Of a stretch of DNA of 36,873 nucleotides, positions 16,640 through 24,604 are shown in pieces. Source of the DNA: Pseudomonadota bacterium (GTDB lineage: Bacteria; Myxococcota_A; UBA796; SXON01); contig JAUXQH010000174.1 of the NCBI GenBank assembly GCA_030685065.1, positions 1-36,873 on the forward strand. The letters run 5' to 3'. Positions within the stretch are counted from its first letter, which is position 1; every line of letters starts with the position of its first letter. The position numbers were made by a program, and so were the translations under genes. The notes under the pieces were generated by a model. That model saw only the letters and a program-made list of their open reading frames with translations, did not search any database and was not told where the DNA came from.

Positions 16640-17179
16640 TCACCACCCCGGGCCCAGGCCGAGGTAGGCGACCACCGCCGCGAGCGTGGCGGCGGCGATG
16701 CCCCGTCGCCAAGGCACCAGCGTGTCGACGAACGACAGGCCCGTGCCGACGAGCAGGATCGCCGGGATGCCGAGCGAGAAGTCCCGCTGGAGGAGCTGGA
16801 GGGCCACGCCCCCACCCGAGAAGGGCCAGAAGAGCTTGACGGGCCGGTACGCGATCGTGTCCCCGAGCAGGTGGAGTGCCCAGGCCCCCCAGACGAGCGC
16901 CACGACGCGTGGCGTGGGGGTGCCGGCCGGGGCGAACCGACGCGCCCCGAGGGCGGCGAGCGGGGGCACCGTCGCGAAGACCAGCAGGTTGTGGGTGTAG
17001 TACTGGTGGTGGGCGTTGAAGAGCTCGGGTCCGCCGACGAGCCAGGTGACCGCGTCGATGTCGGGGGCGAGCGCGAACGCGGCGCCGGTGACCGGCCAGA
17101 ACCACTTTCCGGCCTCCCCGTCGGGACGGACCACCTGGGCGAGCGCGATGCCGCTCAAGGCGTGGCCGAACACTTCCAT
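16640..17179 (-). CDS. DUF457/YdjM-like inner-membrane metal-dependent hydrolase
   Basis: The protein is 179 aa from ATG 17179 (MEVFGHALSGIALAQVV). The hydrophobic segments and polar motifs APDIDAVTWLVGG, NAHHQYYTHNLLV and WALHLLGDT match the pattern of the YdjM/DUF457 family (an early His, a PDxD, an H-x5-H cluster and a late HxxxD). The family is annotated as membrane-bound metal-dependent hydrolases, but the substrate is unknown. No Shine-Dalgarno precedes the start; TACACT about 8 bp upstream could be a -10 box of a nearly leaderless transcript, which is speculative. It converges with the remnant repeat and follows the MopE/FG-GAP gene by 49 bp. Confidence 0.75.
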   Translation of the reverse strand: MEVFGHALSGIALAQVVRPDGEAGKWFWPVTGAAFALAPDIDAVTWLVGGPELFNAHHQYYTHNLLVFATVPPLAALGARRFAPAGTPTPRVVALVWGAWALHLLGDTIAYRPVKLFWPFSGGGVALQLLQRDFSLGIPAILLVGTGLSFVDTLVPWRRGIAAATLAAVVAYLGLGPGW

Positions 17180-17228
17180 GGCGAAAGTGTAGCGTATGGG
17201 GTGGCCGCCGCTCCGCCCCGGGGCGAGC

Positions 17229-19862
17229 TCACCAGCCGAACAGCACGTACACCGCACCCCCGCCGCTCGCGACGCCGTCGGAGCCCGAGGCCCCGACCAG
17301 GAGGTCCTCGACGCCGTCCCCGTCGGCATCGCCGCCGCTCGCGAGCCCGCTGCCGAGCGTGTCGCCGGCCAGCGCCCCGTAGAAGCTGGCGATGGCGTTC
17401 GTCGCGGTGAGGCCGCCGCTCGCCCCGGTGAGCGAGAACACGTACGCAGCGCCCGCGTCGGTGGCCGTGGTGTCGTCTCCGCTCGCGCCGAGGACGAGGT
17501 CGTCGGCCCCGTCGTCGTCGAGGTCGGACGTGTACGCCACCGAGGTCGCGAAGGAGCTGGGGGTGCCGGTCACGGTCACGTCCGCCGCGGACACGCTCGA
17601 CGTGCCGGAGAGGCTGGGGCCGTCGAAGAACACGTAGGCCGTCCCTACCGTCGCGGCGGTGAACGCGAGGTCGAGCGCGCCGTCGGCGTCGAGGTCTCCG
17701 GGCGCCGCGAGCGCGTCCGCGCCGAGGTACTGCGACGCGGACACGCCCTGGAACGTGGCGGTAGCGGCGTCATCGGCGCGCAACGACCACGAGAGGGTCG
17801 CGTTCCCGGGAAACACGTAGATCGCGCCGGCGTTGCTCGCCACCGTGTCGTCGCCGTAGGCGCCGGCGACCACGTCGTCGTATCCGTCCCCGTCGAGATC
17901 TCCGACGGCGAGCGACCATCCGAGGTAGTCATTGTCGTCGTCTCCGTGGATCTGTTCGTCAGCGTCGTCGAGATCGTACGAGCTCGAGAAGATGCGCTGG
18001 AACACCGCGATGTTGCCCGTGTAGTAGTCGAGCGCGGACGAGAAGGAGTAGGCGTAGTTGTCGTTGGGGCAGCCGGTCACCACGTCGTCCGTGCCGTCCC
18101 CGTCGATGTCCCCCGCGATCGCCCAGCGCAGCGCGTCGTCGTCGGTGTCTCCCTCGAACCGGGCCCGGTAGGTGCTCGCGACCGCGACCGAGCCGGTCAG
18201 GCCGCTCCCCCCCGCGAGGAGGTAGGCGTAGCCGGGGATCGGCGACGAGGTGGAGCTGGAGGTCCCGGTGATCAGCAGGTCGCCCACGCCGTCCCCCGTC
18301 AGGTCATGCGCGGGCCCGGCCACGCGGCCGATCGGGTAGGTGCTCGCCCCCCCGGTGAGCGCGGCGGTGTCGTAGTTCACGACGGAGCCCGACGCGGCGC
18401 TGGCGGTCGGACCGCTCACGACCCAGGCGTACCCGCTGCCCACCGATCGGCTGGCCACCACGAGGTCGTCCGAGCCGTCTCCGGTGAGGTCGCCGCCGAG
18501 GGAGAGCCCGTCCCGGGCGCCGAGGCCGAGCGACGCGGTCGGGCCGTACATCACGGCGGCGGTGGCGGTGAGGATGGACATCTCGTCGAGCAGGCCGTCG
18601 CAGTCGTTGTCCAGCCCGTCGAGCGTCTCGCCGACCGGGCCGCCCGTGGCGGCGTCGGTGTCGTCGCAGTCGTCCGCGAGCGGCAGGCCATCGGCGTCCT
18701 GGTCGTCGTCGTCATCGCCCGCGCAGTCGGCGTCGATGCCGTCGTACCAGGTCTCCGGCGCGCCCGGCCACGTCCCCGCGGCGCCGTCGTCGCAGTCGGT
18801 GGAGAGGGTGGACCAGCCGGCGGCCCGGTCGCACAGGAGCCCCCTCGTCGTGGAGCCGTACCCATCCCCGTCGGCGTCCTCGTAGACAGTCGACCGCCCG
18901 GAGGCCGAGGGATCGGCGTCGTCCACGGCGCCGTCACAGTCCTCGTCGGTGTCCGCCGCGTCGCACACCTCGGCGGCGGCGGGGCTGATGGTGGGGTCCG
19001 CGTCGTCGCAGTCCGCGGAGTCCGCGGTGAGGCCGGCGGGGAGGTCGCACGCGAGCGTCGCCGCGCCGGGATCGCCGTAGGTGTCGGCGTCGGCGTCGGC
19101 GTACCAGGGCGCCATTCCCGCCGTCGACACGGAGGGGTCGTCGTCGTCCGCCGCCCCGTCACAGTCCTCGTCGACGTTGGCGCTGTCGCACACCTCGGCC
19201 CCGTCGGGGCGCACACCCGCGTCCGCGTCGTCGCAGTCGGTGTCGTCCGCCACGTGCGCGGCGGGCTGGGCGCAGGCGTTCTGGACCTCGCCGGCGTCTC
19301 CGAAGCCGTCCCCGTCGGCGTCCGCGTACCAGGGGGTGTCGGGGTTCAGCGTGGCGTCGGCGTCGTCGCAGTCGCTGGTGTCGAGGACATAGCCGTCGGG
19401 CTGCTCGCAGGAAGCGCGGGTGTCGCCGGCCGCGCCGTAGCCGTCGCCGTCGGCGTCGGCGTACCAGACGTTCGCCGGGTTGACCGTGGGGTCCGCGTCG
19501 TCACAGTCGCCGTCGAGGGCGACGTACCCGGCGCTCACCTCGCACGCGTTGACCGGCTCCGCCCCGTACCCATCGCCGTCCCCGTCGTGGTACACGGTCG
19601 TCCCGCCCGACAGCCCCGGATCCGCGCTGTCGGAGAGGCCGTTGCAGTCCTCGTCGACGTCGCTCGGATCGCACACCTCGGTGGCGCCCGGGTTGATGCT
19701 GGCCACGTTGTCGTTGCAGTCGTCGTCGTAGGTGTAGCCGTCGTCGTCGATGTCCTGATCCTCGAAGATCCCGGGCTTCTCGTCGGTGTCTCCGGTGGAG
19801 GGCCCGGCGCAGGCGAGGATCAGGGCGAGGGAGGCCGCCGCGGAGAAGGGAAGCAGGCGCAT
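17229..19862 (-). CDS. Lipoprotein with MopE repeats and FG-GAP beta-propeller
   Basis: The protein is 877 aa from ATG 19862. The signal peptide is MRLLPFSAAASLALILAC with the lipid Cys at 18. Residues ~40-440 hold a series of MopE-type units (DDDCNDNVASINPGATEVCD, DTDEDCDGAVDDADP) with spacers such as WYADADGDGYG. From ~450 to the end, FG-GAP/integrin-alpha-like blades recur, including GDLTGDGSDDLVVASRS, GDIDGDGTDDVVTG, GDLDGDGYDDVVAGAYGDDT and GDADGDGVEDLLVGASG, each carrying a DxDxDG calcium loop. The product is probably an outer-surface, calcium-stabilised adhesin or scaffold. It follows the lipoprotein at 19918 by 55 bp on the same strand and may be the last gene of the caspase operon. 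Codons are strongly GC-ending, unlike the MopE gene at 13222. Confidence 0.88.
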   Translation of the reverse strand: MRLLPFSAAASLALILACAGPSTGDTDEKPGIFEDQDIDDDGYTYDDDCNDNVASINPGATEVCDPSDVDEDCNGLSDSADPGLSGGTTVYHDGDGDGYGAEPVNACEVSAGYVALDGDCDDADPTVNPANVWYADADGDGYGAAGDTRASCEQPDGYVLDTSDCDDADATLNPDTPWYADADGDGFGDAGEVQNACAQPAAHVADDTDCDDADAGVRPDGAEVCDSANVDEDCDGAADDDDPSVSTAGMAPWYADADADTYGDPGAATLACDLPAGLTADSADCDDADPTISPAAAEVCDAADTDEDCDGAVDDADPSASGRSTVYEDADGDGYGSTTRGLLCDRAAGWSTLSTDCDDGAAGTWPGAPETWYDGIDADCAGDDDDDQDADGLPLADDCDDTDAATGGPVGETLDGLDNDCDGLLDEMSILTATAAVMYGPTASLGLGARDGLSLGGDLTGDGSDDLVVASRSVGSGYAWVVSGPTASAASGSVVNYDTAALTGGASTYPIGRVAGPAHDLTGDGVGDLLITGTSSSTSSPIPGYAYLLAGGSGLTGSVAVASTYRARFEGDTDDDALRWAIAGDIDGDGTDDVVTGCPNDNYAYSFSSALDYYTGNIAVFQRIFSSSYDLDDADEQIHGDDDNDYLGWSLAVGDLDGDGYDDVVAGAYGDDTVASNAGAIYVFPGNATLSWSLRADDAATATFQGVSASQYLGADALAAPGDLDADGALDLAFTAATVGTAYVFFDGPSLSGTSSVSAADVTVTGTPSSFATSVAYTSDLDDDGADDLVLGASGDDTTATDAGAAYVFSLTGASGGLTATNAIASFYGALAGDTLGSGLASGGDADGDGVEDLLVGASGSDGVASGGGAVYVLFGW

Positions 19863-19917
19863 CAGGGGCTCGAGGGGGCCGTACGGTAGCCCAGAATGGG
19901 CTCCTGTTGCAGCCCTT

Positions 19918-20841
19918 TCAGATCCGGTCCACCACCAGGAACGTCGGGTACTCACACGCGCTCTCCTCTCCGGAGGCTTCGAACCAGCCGAGATCGTCGG
20001 CCTCGTACACGAGGTTCACGCCGCCGTCCCAACACTGGCTCCACCGCTCCACCGTGGTGCCGAGGAACCCGCCGGTCACCGTCGCGTCCGAGCGGCCCCC
20101 GACACCGACATTCCACCGCGTGCGGATGGCGTAGTCCTCCGCCACGCCGTCGTCGTTCAGATCGGCGGAGGTCTGGTATTGGAAGTCCCCTTCGCCCGCG
20201 ATCAGCTGGTAGGCGTACTGCGCGGTCAAGGGGGGCTCGATGCCGGCGGTCACCCCGGCGATGTCGACCAGCAGATCGATGCCGACGCGGTTGTCGTAGT
20301 CCACCGTGAGGGTGCCGCGCGCCGGATCCCCCACGAGCGCCGCGAGCTCGTCGAAGATCCAGGTGAATTGGCCATCACCCGCCGCCACCGAGGGCCCCGC
20401 GTAGTGCGTGCCCGTCACGTAGGAGAGCCGGGTGCTGGGCGTCAGCGCGTCGAGCGACCAGTCGAACCGCCCCTGGCCCGTGCGGTTGCTCTGGAGCTCG
20501 ATCTGCACGTCCCCGAGCCAGTCGTAGGGCCCCCACCGCCGCCCGTCCGGCGTGCGGCCCGACGGGAGCACGGTGCGGACGTAGTCGATGGTCGCGAGCA
20601 GCTCGAGGAGGGGGGTGTTGACGCCGGTCGAGACGTCGTGGGACACCGCGAGGAGCCGCGGCGCGCGCTCCAGCCAGTCCGCCTCTCCCGAATCCGCGGA
20701 GGGGTCGAGCAGCACGGGTTCGAGGAGCACCGTGTGGCGGGCCTCGGAGGGGAGCGAGTCGAGGAACTCGGCGTCCTCCAGCAGGAAGGCGTTGGAGATG
20801 TCGCCACAACCGAGGAGCAGGGCCAGGGGGAGGGTGCGCAT
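19918..20841 (-). CDS. Lipoprotein of unknown function
   Basis: The protein is 307 aa from ATG 20841 (MRTLPLALLLGCGD, lipid Cys at 12). An ATG at 20895 abuts the stop of the caspase gene and would add an 18-residue Pro-rich leader (MRTSPPPHALPSPSLAAP); the lipobox favours the inner start. The mature part is beta-rich: VQIELQSNRTGQGRFDWSLD, QFTWIFDELAALV, TLTVDYDNRVGIDLLVDI, FQYQTSADLNDDGVAEDYAIRTRW, and GGVNLVYEADDLGWFEASG near the C-terminus. Similar secreted lipoproteins occur in this bacterial group, but no function is known to me. The position directly behind the caspase gene suggests it belongs to that operon. Confidence 0.75.
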   Translation of the reverse strand: MRTLPLALLLGCGDISNAFLLEDAEFLDSLPSEARHTVLLEPVLLDPSADSGEADWLERAPRLLAVSHDVSTGVNTPLLELLATIDYVRTVLPSGRTPDGRRWGPYDWLGDVQIELQSNRTGQGRFDWSLDALTPSTRLSYVTGTHYAGPSVAAGDGQFTWIFDELAALVGDPARGTLTVDYDNRVGIDLLVDIAGVTAGIEPPLTAQYAYQLIAGEGDFQYQTSADLNDDGVAEDYAIRTRWNVGVGGRSDATVTGGFLGTTVERWSQCWDGGVNLVYEADDLGWFEASGEESACEYPTFLVVDRI

Positions 20842-20895
20842 CGGGGCCGCCAGGGACGGGGAGGGGAGGGCGTGCGGGGGAGGCGAGGTGCGCAT

Positions 20896-22491
20896 CTAGA
20901 ACCGGTAGCCGATCGCCAGCAGGAGCTCGTTGTAGCTCATGCCGAGGTCGCGCCCGTCGACGACGTACGGGAGGTAGTGGGTGCGGAGGGCGAGCTCCAG
21001 CTCGAACCGGCGCGGGTACCAGCCGGTCCAGGCCACGAGGCCCGGCGCGATGGTGAAGAGCTCCTGGGCGTCCGTGTCGCTCGCGAGGAAGCTGCGGTTC
21101 AGGTAGATGCCCTGCAGGTGGATGCCGGCCCCGATGCGGAAGGGCGCCTCGCGCGTGGCGTATCCGCCGCCCAGGCCCACCCCGACCACGTCGAGCCGCA
21201 CGGGCACCCCGTACGGGAGCTCCGCGAGGGTGAGCTGCCCGAACCCGGTCCCCGCGACGACATCGACGGAGGCCCACTTGCCGTCCCGCCAGTTGAAGCG
21301 CGACTCGGCGCCGGCCGCGAGGGTCCGCGGAAAATACTGGGCCTCCACCGCCTCGTCCGTGAAGGCGCGCGCCCCGAGCACGGTCCGCACGGACACGCGG
21401 GGCAGGTTGCCCGCGCGGATCAGCTTCTGGACGGAGCCCTTGGCCACGTCGTCCTCGTACTCGAGCGCGCGGAACGCCGGCGCGCCGAGGCGGACGCTGC
21501 TGCCGCGAGCGAGTGATACATCGGCCACCGCGAGATGTGTCGGATACCGGCGCTGCACGAGGTAGTGGCCGGGCCGGAGCGCGAGCTGACGGTCCACGGA
21601 CGCCGCGCCGACGCCCCCCACGTCCACCTCGGCCAGGAACATCCGGCGCTCCACGTCGAACACCGCGAACGAGCCAGGGTTCTCCGCCGAGAAGACGAGG
21701 AAGGCGCCCGTGCGGTCGAGCTCGGTGAGGACCAGGTCCCCGGTGCCGGACAGCTTGGAACCGTAGGTCGGATGTTGGGGGCCGCCCCGGGTGCCGGCGG
21801 TCCGATACAACGTCTCGTGAAACACGTGTTGATACGTTTCACTCAGCGTCACCCGGCCATCGCCGTCCGCGTCCCCGGCGCCGGTGAGCGCGCTCGCCAG
21901 AAAGTGCGTGAAGTAGGACCCCCCGATCTCGTCGCTCTCCTGGCTCGCCTCATCGCCGGTCGACGACGTGATGATGTACGAGCCCGCGGTGTCGAGCCGC
22001 TCGGAGAGGTCCACCACGAACGGCGGCGCGATCGTGCCGCCCTTCATGCGCGTGAGCGCGCCGCTCTGGCAGGCGTCCACCAGGGCCACGCGCACGTCGG
22101 CGCCGCTCCGCTCCAACAGCTCCTCGAGCTCGTCGTACGTCAGCCACGTCCGGCCGAGCTGAAGCTGGTCGGCGTCGCCGTGGCCCGAGTAGTAGAAGTA
22201 CAGCACCGTCTGATCGCCGCGCGCCTTCGCCTCGGAGATGGGGGTGCGGAGCGCGCCGAGCGTGGTGAGCAGCTCGCTGCGGTTCCGCCCGAGCAGCATG
22301 CGCACGTCCCCCTCGGCCACATCGCCCAGGGCGGTGAGGACCGAGCGCACCTTCTTGGCGTCCTGCTCGGCGAAGTAGAGCGGGCGGCTGTTGGCGAATC
22401 CGTCGTTGTTGCCGACGATCACGGCCCAGCGCTGCACCTCGGCGCTCGCGCGGGGGGCGAGCAGGAGCAGGGACGAGAGGAACACGCTCAC
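20896..22491 (-). CDS. Exported caspase-family (C14) protease with C-terminal barrel-like domain
   Basis: The protein is 531 aa. It starts at GTG 22491, overlapping the upstream TGA by four bases (GTGA). An Ala-rich signal peptide ends near ASA|E at 18. The p20-like caspase fold follows: RWAVIVGNNDGFANSRPLYFA, then the catalytic His in YFYYSGHGD (His104) and the catalytic Cys in VALVDACQSGAL (Cys141), then IITSSTGDEASQESDEIGGSYFTHFL. An EF-hand-like DADGDGRVTLSE sits at about 214. Residues ~360-531 alternate hydrophobic and polar with many aromatics and end in IGYRF, a terminal Phe typical of outer-membrane barrels. This would place the protease at the cell envelope rather than in the cytoplasm. 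The operon partners are a sigma factor and a DUF4384-like protein. Confidence 0.88.
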   Translation of the reverse strand: MSVFLSSLLLLAPRASAEVQRWAVIVGNNDGFANSRPLYFAEQDAKKVRSVLTALGDVAEGDVRMLLGRNRSELLTTLGALRTPISEAKARGDQTVLYFYYSGHGDADQLQLGRTWLTYDELEELLERSGADVRVALVDACQSGALTRMKGGTIAPPFVVDLSERLDTAGSYIITSSTGDEASQESDEIGGSYFTHFLASALTGAGDADGDGRVTLSETYQHVFHETLYRTAGTRGGPQHPTYGSKLSGTGDLVLTELDRTGAFLVFSAENPGSFAVFDVERRMFLAEVDVGGVGAASVDRQLALRPGHYLVQRRYPTHLAVADVSLARGSSVRLGAPAFRALEYEDDVAKGSVQKLIRAGNLPRVSVRTVLGARAFTDEAVEAQYFPRTLAAGAESRFNWRDGKWASVDVVAGTGFGQLTLAELPYGVPVRLDVVGVGLGGGYATREAPFRIGAGIHLQGIYLNRSFLASDTDAQELFTIAPGLVAWTGWYPRRFELELALRTHYLPYVVDGRDLGMSYNELLLAIGYRF

Positions 22492-23285
22492 TCCTTCTCC
22501 AGGAGCAGGGCCGACACGGAGGGATCTCCGTCCGCGAACGCTTCGAGCGCGGCGGCGCCGCCCTCGTCATACACGCGCTCGGCTGTCTCCCGCGCGCGGG
22601 ACGCTCCCCACTCGCCGCCGAAGAAGCCCAGGAACACCTCGGGCCCGGGGGCGTCGTCCAGCAGGATGGAGCTGTCGAGCACGTGGCGATCCCCCGGGGT
22701 GATGGGGACGCCCGCCTCGCCCGCCTCCGGGTAGTACAGGGTGAGGTGTCCCAGCCCGTCGATGGAGAGCAGCACGAGCCGATCCTCGGCCGCCCGGTAG
22801 GTGAACTGCAGGCGGTCTCCCTCGTGAAACACGGCGTCGGGATCGCCCGGATAGACCTGGTCGTCGCGGAGCAGGTAGAAGCCGAGGTCGGCTTCGCCCT
22901 TCATGCGGTTGCCACGCTCCAGAAGAGCGGTGCCCTTCGGCACGATGAGGAAAAGCGCGGTGGCCACCACCAGCAGGGGCACCGCGTAGAGTACCCGCCG
23001 CCACCACGGAGCGGCCACCGTGGCGGGCCGCGCGGGGGGATCCTCCAACCGCTCCGACCGGGCGCGGATCGCCTCGAAGTCGAAGGGCTCCACCCGGCCG
23101 CGCTCGGCTTCGAGGCCGGCGAGCCAGGCTGATACACCTGATACATCTGATGCGTTTGATACATCTGATACATCTGATACATCTGATACATGTGGCGCCG
23201 AGGTCTCGCCGGTCGCGTGGCGTGCGAGCGCGAGGCGAGAGGGGCGGGTGCCGCCGTTCAGCCTGGTTCCGCGAGGGTCGCTCAT
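22488..23285 (-). CDS. Single-pass membrane protein, DUF4384-like, with VSD tandem repeat
   Basis: The protein is 265 aa from ATG 23285, overlapping the sigma-factor stop by four bases (ATGA). The cytoplasmic N-terminus holds a Val-Ser-Asp repeat (residues ~33-52) encoded by a 9-bp DNA repeat. WWRRVLYAVPLLVVATALFLIVP (94-116) is a single TM segment. Outside it, GDRLQFTYRAAEDRLVLLSIDGLGHLTLYYP and GPEVFLGFFGGEW resemble DUF4384, a domain often found beside bacterial caspases. No HxxxCxxC zinc motif is present, so it is not a classical ZAS anti-sigma factor. Because it sits between a sigma factor and a protease, it may transmit an envelope signal to the sigma factor; that is inference. Its stop overlaps the caspase start by four bases. 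Confidence 0.75.
   Translation of the reverse strand: MSDPRGTRLNGGTRPSRLALARHATGETSAPHVSDVSDVSDVSNASDVSGVSAWLAGLEAERGRVEPFDFEAIRARSERLEDPPARPATVAAPWWRRVLYAVPLLVVATALFLIVPKGTALLERGNRMKGEADLGFYLLRDDQVYPGDPDAVFHEGDRLQFTYRAAEDRLVLLSIDGLGHLTLYYPEAGEAGVPITPGDRHVLDSSILLDDAPGPEVFLGFFGGEWGASRARETAERVYDEGGAAALEAFADGDPSVSALLLEKE
23129..23191. repeat. 9-bp minisatellite, seven units
   Basis: Seven 9-bp units close to CTGATACAT run from 23129 to 23191. Four are exact and three differ slightly (CTGATACAC, CTGATGCGT, TTGATACAT). The tract is much richer in A/T than its surroundings. On the minus strand it encodes the Val-Ser-Asp run of the DUF4384-like protein. Unit length keeps the frame, so copy number could vary between strains. 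Confidence 0.95.
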
Positions 23286-23839
23286 GCGAGCCCCCGATCG
23301 AGCAGCGCAGCGAGGAGCCACAGCGCCAGCGCCGCCGGGAGGGCGACCCCCAGCGTGCGGCGCGCACGCTTGAAGAAGGCGTCGACGCGTTTCCTGAGCG
23401 TCGGGACCGAGATGCCTACGTGCACCGCGGTCTCTTCCCTCGTCATGTCGTCGAAGTAGAGGTGGAGCACGATGCGCCGCGTCTCGTCGTCCGCGCCTTC
23501 GAGCAGGGCCCGAACCGTGTCGGCGTCCAGGCCGTCCCCCTCGGGGGCGGGCGCGTATCCTTCCCCCACGATGGCCTCCCGGCGGTCGACGTGCTTCTTC
23601 GCGTGCCCCTTCCGGTCCCGCAGGCGGTTGAGGCAGTAGTTGGTGGAGATCTGGTACATCCAGGTCAACGGCGAGGACTGTTGTTGAAACTGGTCCCAGC
23701 TGCGCAGAACCCGGGCAAAGGTCTCCTGGACGGCGTCGGCGGCGTCCTCGTCGGTGCCGAGGATGGAGCGCGCGCGGTAGTGCAGGACATGGGCATAGCG
23801 CTCGTACAGCTCCCGGATCTCGGCCTCGGTTGCAGGCAT
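23282..23839 (-). CDS. ECF-type RNA polymerase sigma factor with hydrophobic C-terminal tail
   Basis: The protein is 185 aa from ATG 23839, with AAGGAGG 12 nt upstream. Region 2 spans about 8-80: LYERYAHVLHYRARSILG, EDAADAVQETFARVLRSW and LTWMYQISTNYCLNRLRDRK. Region 4 spans about 108-162: DDETRRIVLHLYFDDMTREE, then VGISVPTLRKRVDAFFKRAR as the DNA-binding HTH. Beyond region 4, residues 163-180 (LGVALPAALALWLLAALL) form an uninterrupted 18-residue hydrophobic segment, enough to cross or enter the membrane. Most ECF factors lack this. The TGA overlaps the next ATG. The gene heads the operon and probably drives its own promoter, as ECF factors commonly do. Confidence 0.92.
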   Translation of the reverse strand: MPATEAEIRELYERYAHVLHYRARSILGTDEDAADAVQETFARVLRSWDQFQQQSSPLTWMYQISTNYCLNRLRDRKGHAKKHVDRREAIVGEGYAPAPEGDGLDADTVRALLEGADDETRRIVLHLYFDDMTREETAVHVGISVPTLRKRVDAFFKRARRTLGVALPAALALWLLAALLDRGLA

Positions 23840-24009
23840 TCGAACTCTTCGCCTCCTTGGACCCCGGGCGGGCCCGGTGTCGAAAGGAATTCTACCTCTG
23901 CCGGACGTCCGGAGTGAGGCCCCCTCCTCGCGGGGGGCAGGGCCTGCTCGCCAGGTGACCTCGGGGCCCCGTGCCTACGTTCCGGTGGCACACCAAGGGG
24001 GCATCAAGC
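23840..24009. promoter_or_regulatory. Divergent promoter region of the sigma-caspase operon and the DUF1269 gene
   Basis: This 170-bp gap separates two divergent starts. It contains a perfect 12-bp palindrome, CCGGACGTCCGG, at 23901-23912, and an inverted repeat CCGGGC-GG-GCCCGG at 23864-23877 that would lie in the sigma-gene leader. Next to them is an A/T-rich patch (AAAGGAATTCTA at 23884-23895). The palindrome is a reasonable candidate for a shared regulator site. No consensus promoter can be named. Confidence 0.5.
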
Positions 24010-24564
24010 ATGGCAATCCAGGAGCCCGAGAACATCTCGCGGGACGCCGCAGTCGTCGCGCTGTTCGACACTCACCTCGCGGCCGAGAACGCGGTGAAGC
24101 AGCTCCAGCGGGAGGGCTTCCCGATGAACCAGCTCTCCCTCGTCGGGAAGGACTACCACACCGAAGATCACGTCATCGGCTACTACAACGCCGGGGAGCG
24201 GATGAAGTTCTGGGGCCGGCTCGGCGCGTGGTGGGGCGGGATGGCCGGGCTCCTGTTCGGCTCCGCGTTCCTGCTCGTTCCGGGAGTCGGGCACCTTTTC
24301 GTGCTCGGTCCCCTGGCCCATTGGATCATGGCGGGCCTCGAGGGAGCGGCGGTAGCTGGCGGCGTCAGCGCGCTGGGCGCCGGGCTCGTGAGCCTCGGCA
24401 TCCCGAGGAACTCGATCGTCCAGTACGAGTCCCAGCTCAAGGCGGGAAAATTCCTGGTGGTCGCCAGCGGCACGAACAAGGACGTGCTTCACGCACGCGA
24501 TCTGCTGCGGAACACGAGCCCGTCCGAGTGCCGGGACTTCCAACGGGTGCCCGAGCCCGCCTGA
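24010..24564 (+). CDS. General stress protein 17M/DUF1269-like membrane protein
   Basis: The protein is 184 aa from ATG 24010, preceded by AAGGGGGC about 9 nt upstream. VVALFDTHLAAENAVKQLQREGFPMNQLSLVGKDY is the ferredoxin-like start of the YflT/DUF1269 (general stress 17M) family. A Gly/Ala-rich hydrophobic core (WWGGMAGLLFGSAFLLVPGVGHLFVLGPLAHWIMAGLEGAAVAG, residues about 77-120) follows, with a closing strand LKAGKFLVVASGTNKDVLHARDLL. Such proteins are induced by heat, salt or envelope stress in several bacteria; the molecular role is not known. It shares its upstream region with the sigma operon and might be a target of that sigma factor. It converges with the vWA gene, 40 bp apart. Confidence 0.8.
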   Translation: MAIQEPENISRDAAVVALFDTHLAAENAVKQLQREGFPMNQLSLVGKDYHTEDHVIGYYNAGERMKFWGRLGAWWGGMAGLLFGSAFLLVPGVGHLFVLGPLAHWIMAGLEGAAVAGGVSALGAGLVSLGIPRNSIVQYESQLKAGKFLVVASGTNKDVLHARDLLRNTSPSECRDFQRVPEPA

Positions 24565-24604
24565 CCCGAGCGGGGGGAGATGCCGCTGGGATGGCCCGCG
24601 GCCC

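Noticed and set aside
23129..23191. Possible CRISPR array
   Set aside because: The repeats are contiguous 9-bp units without spacers, and they code for protein in the expected frame.
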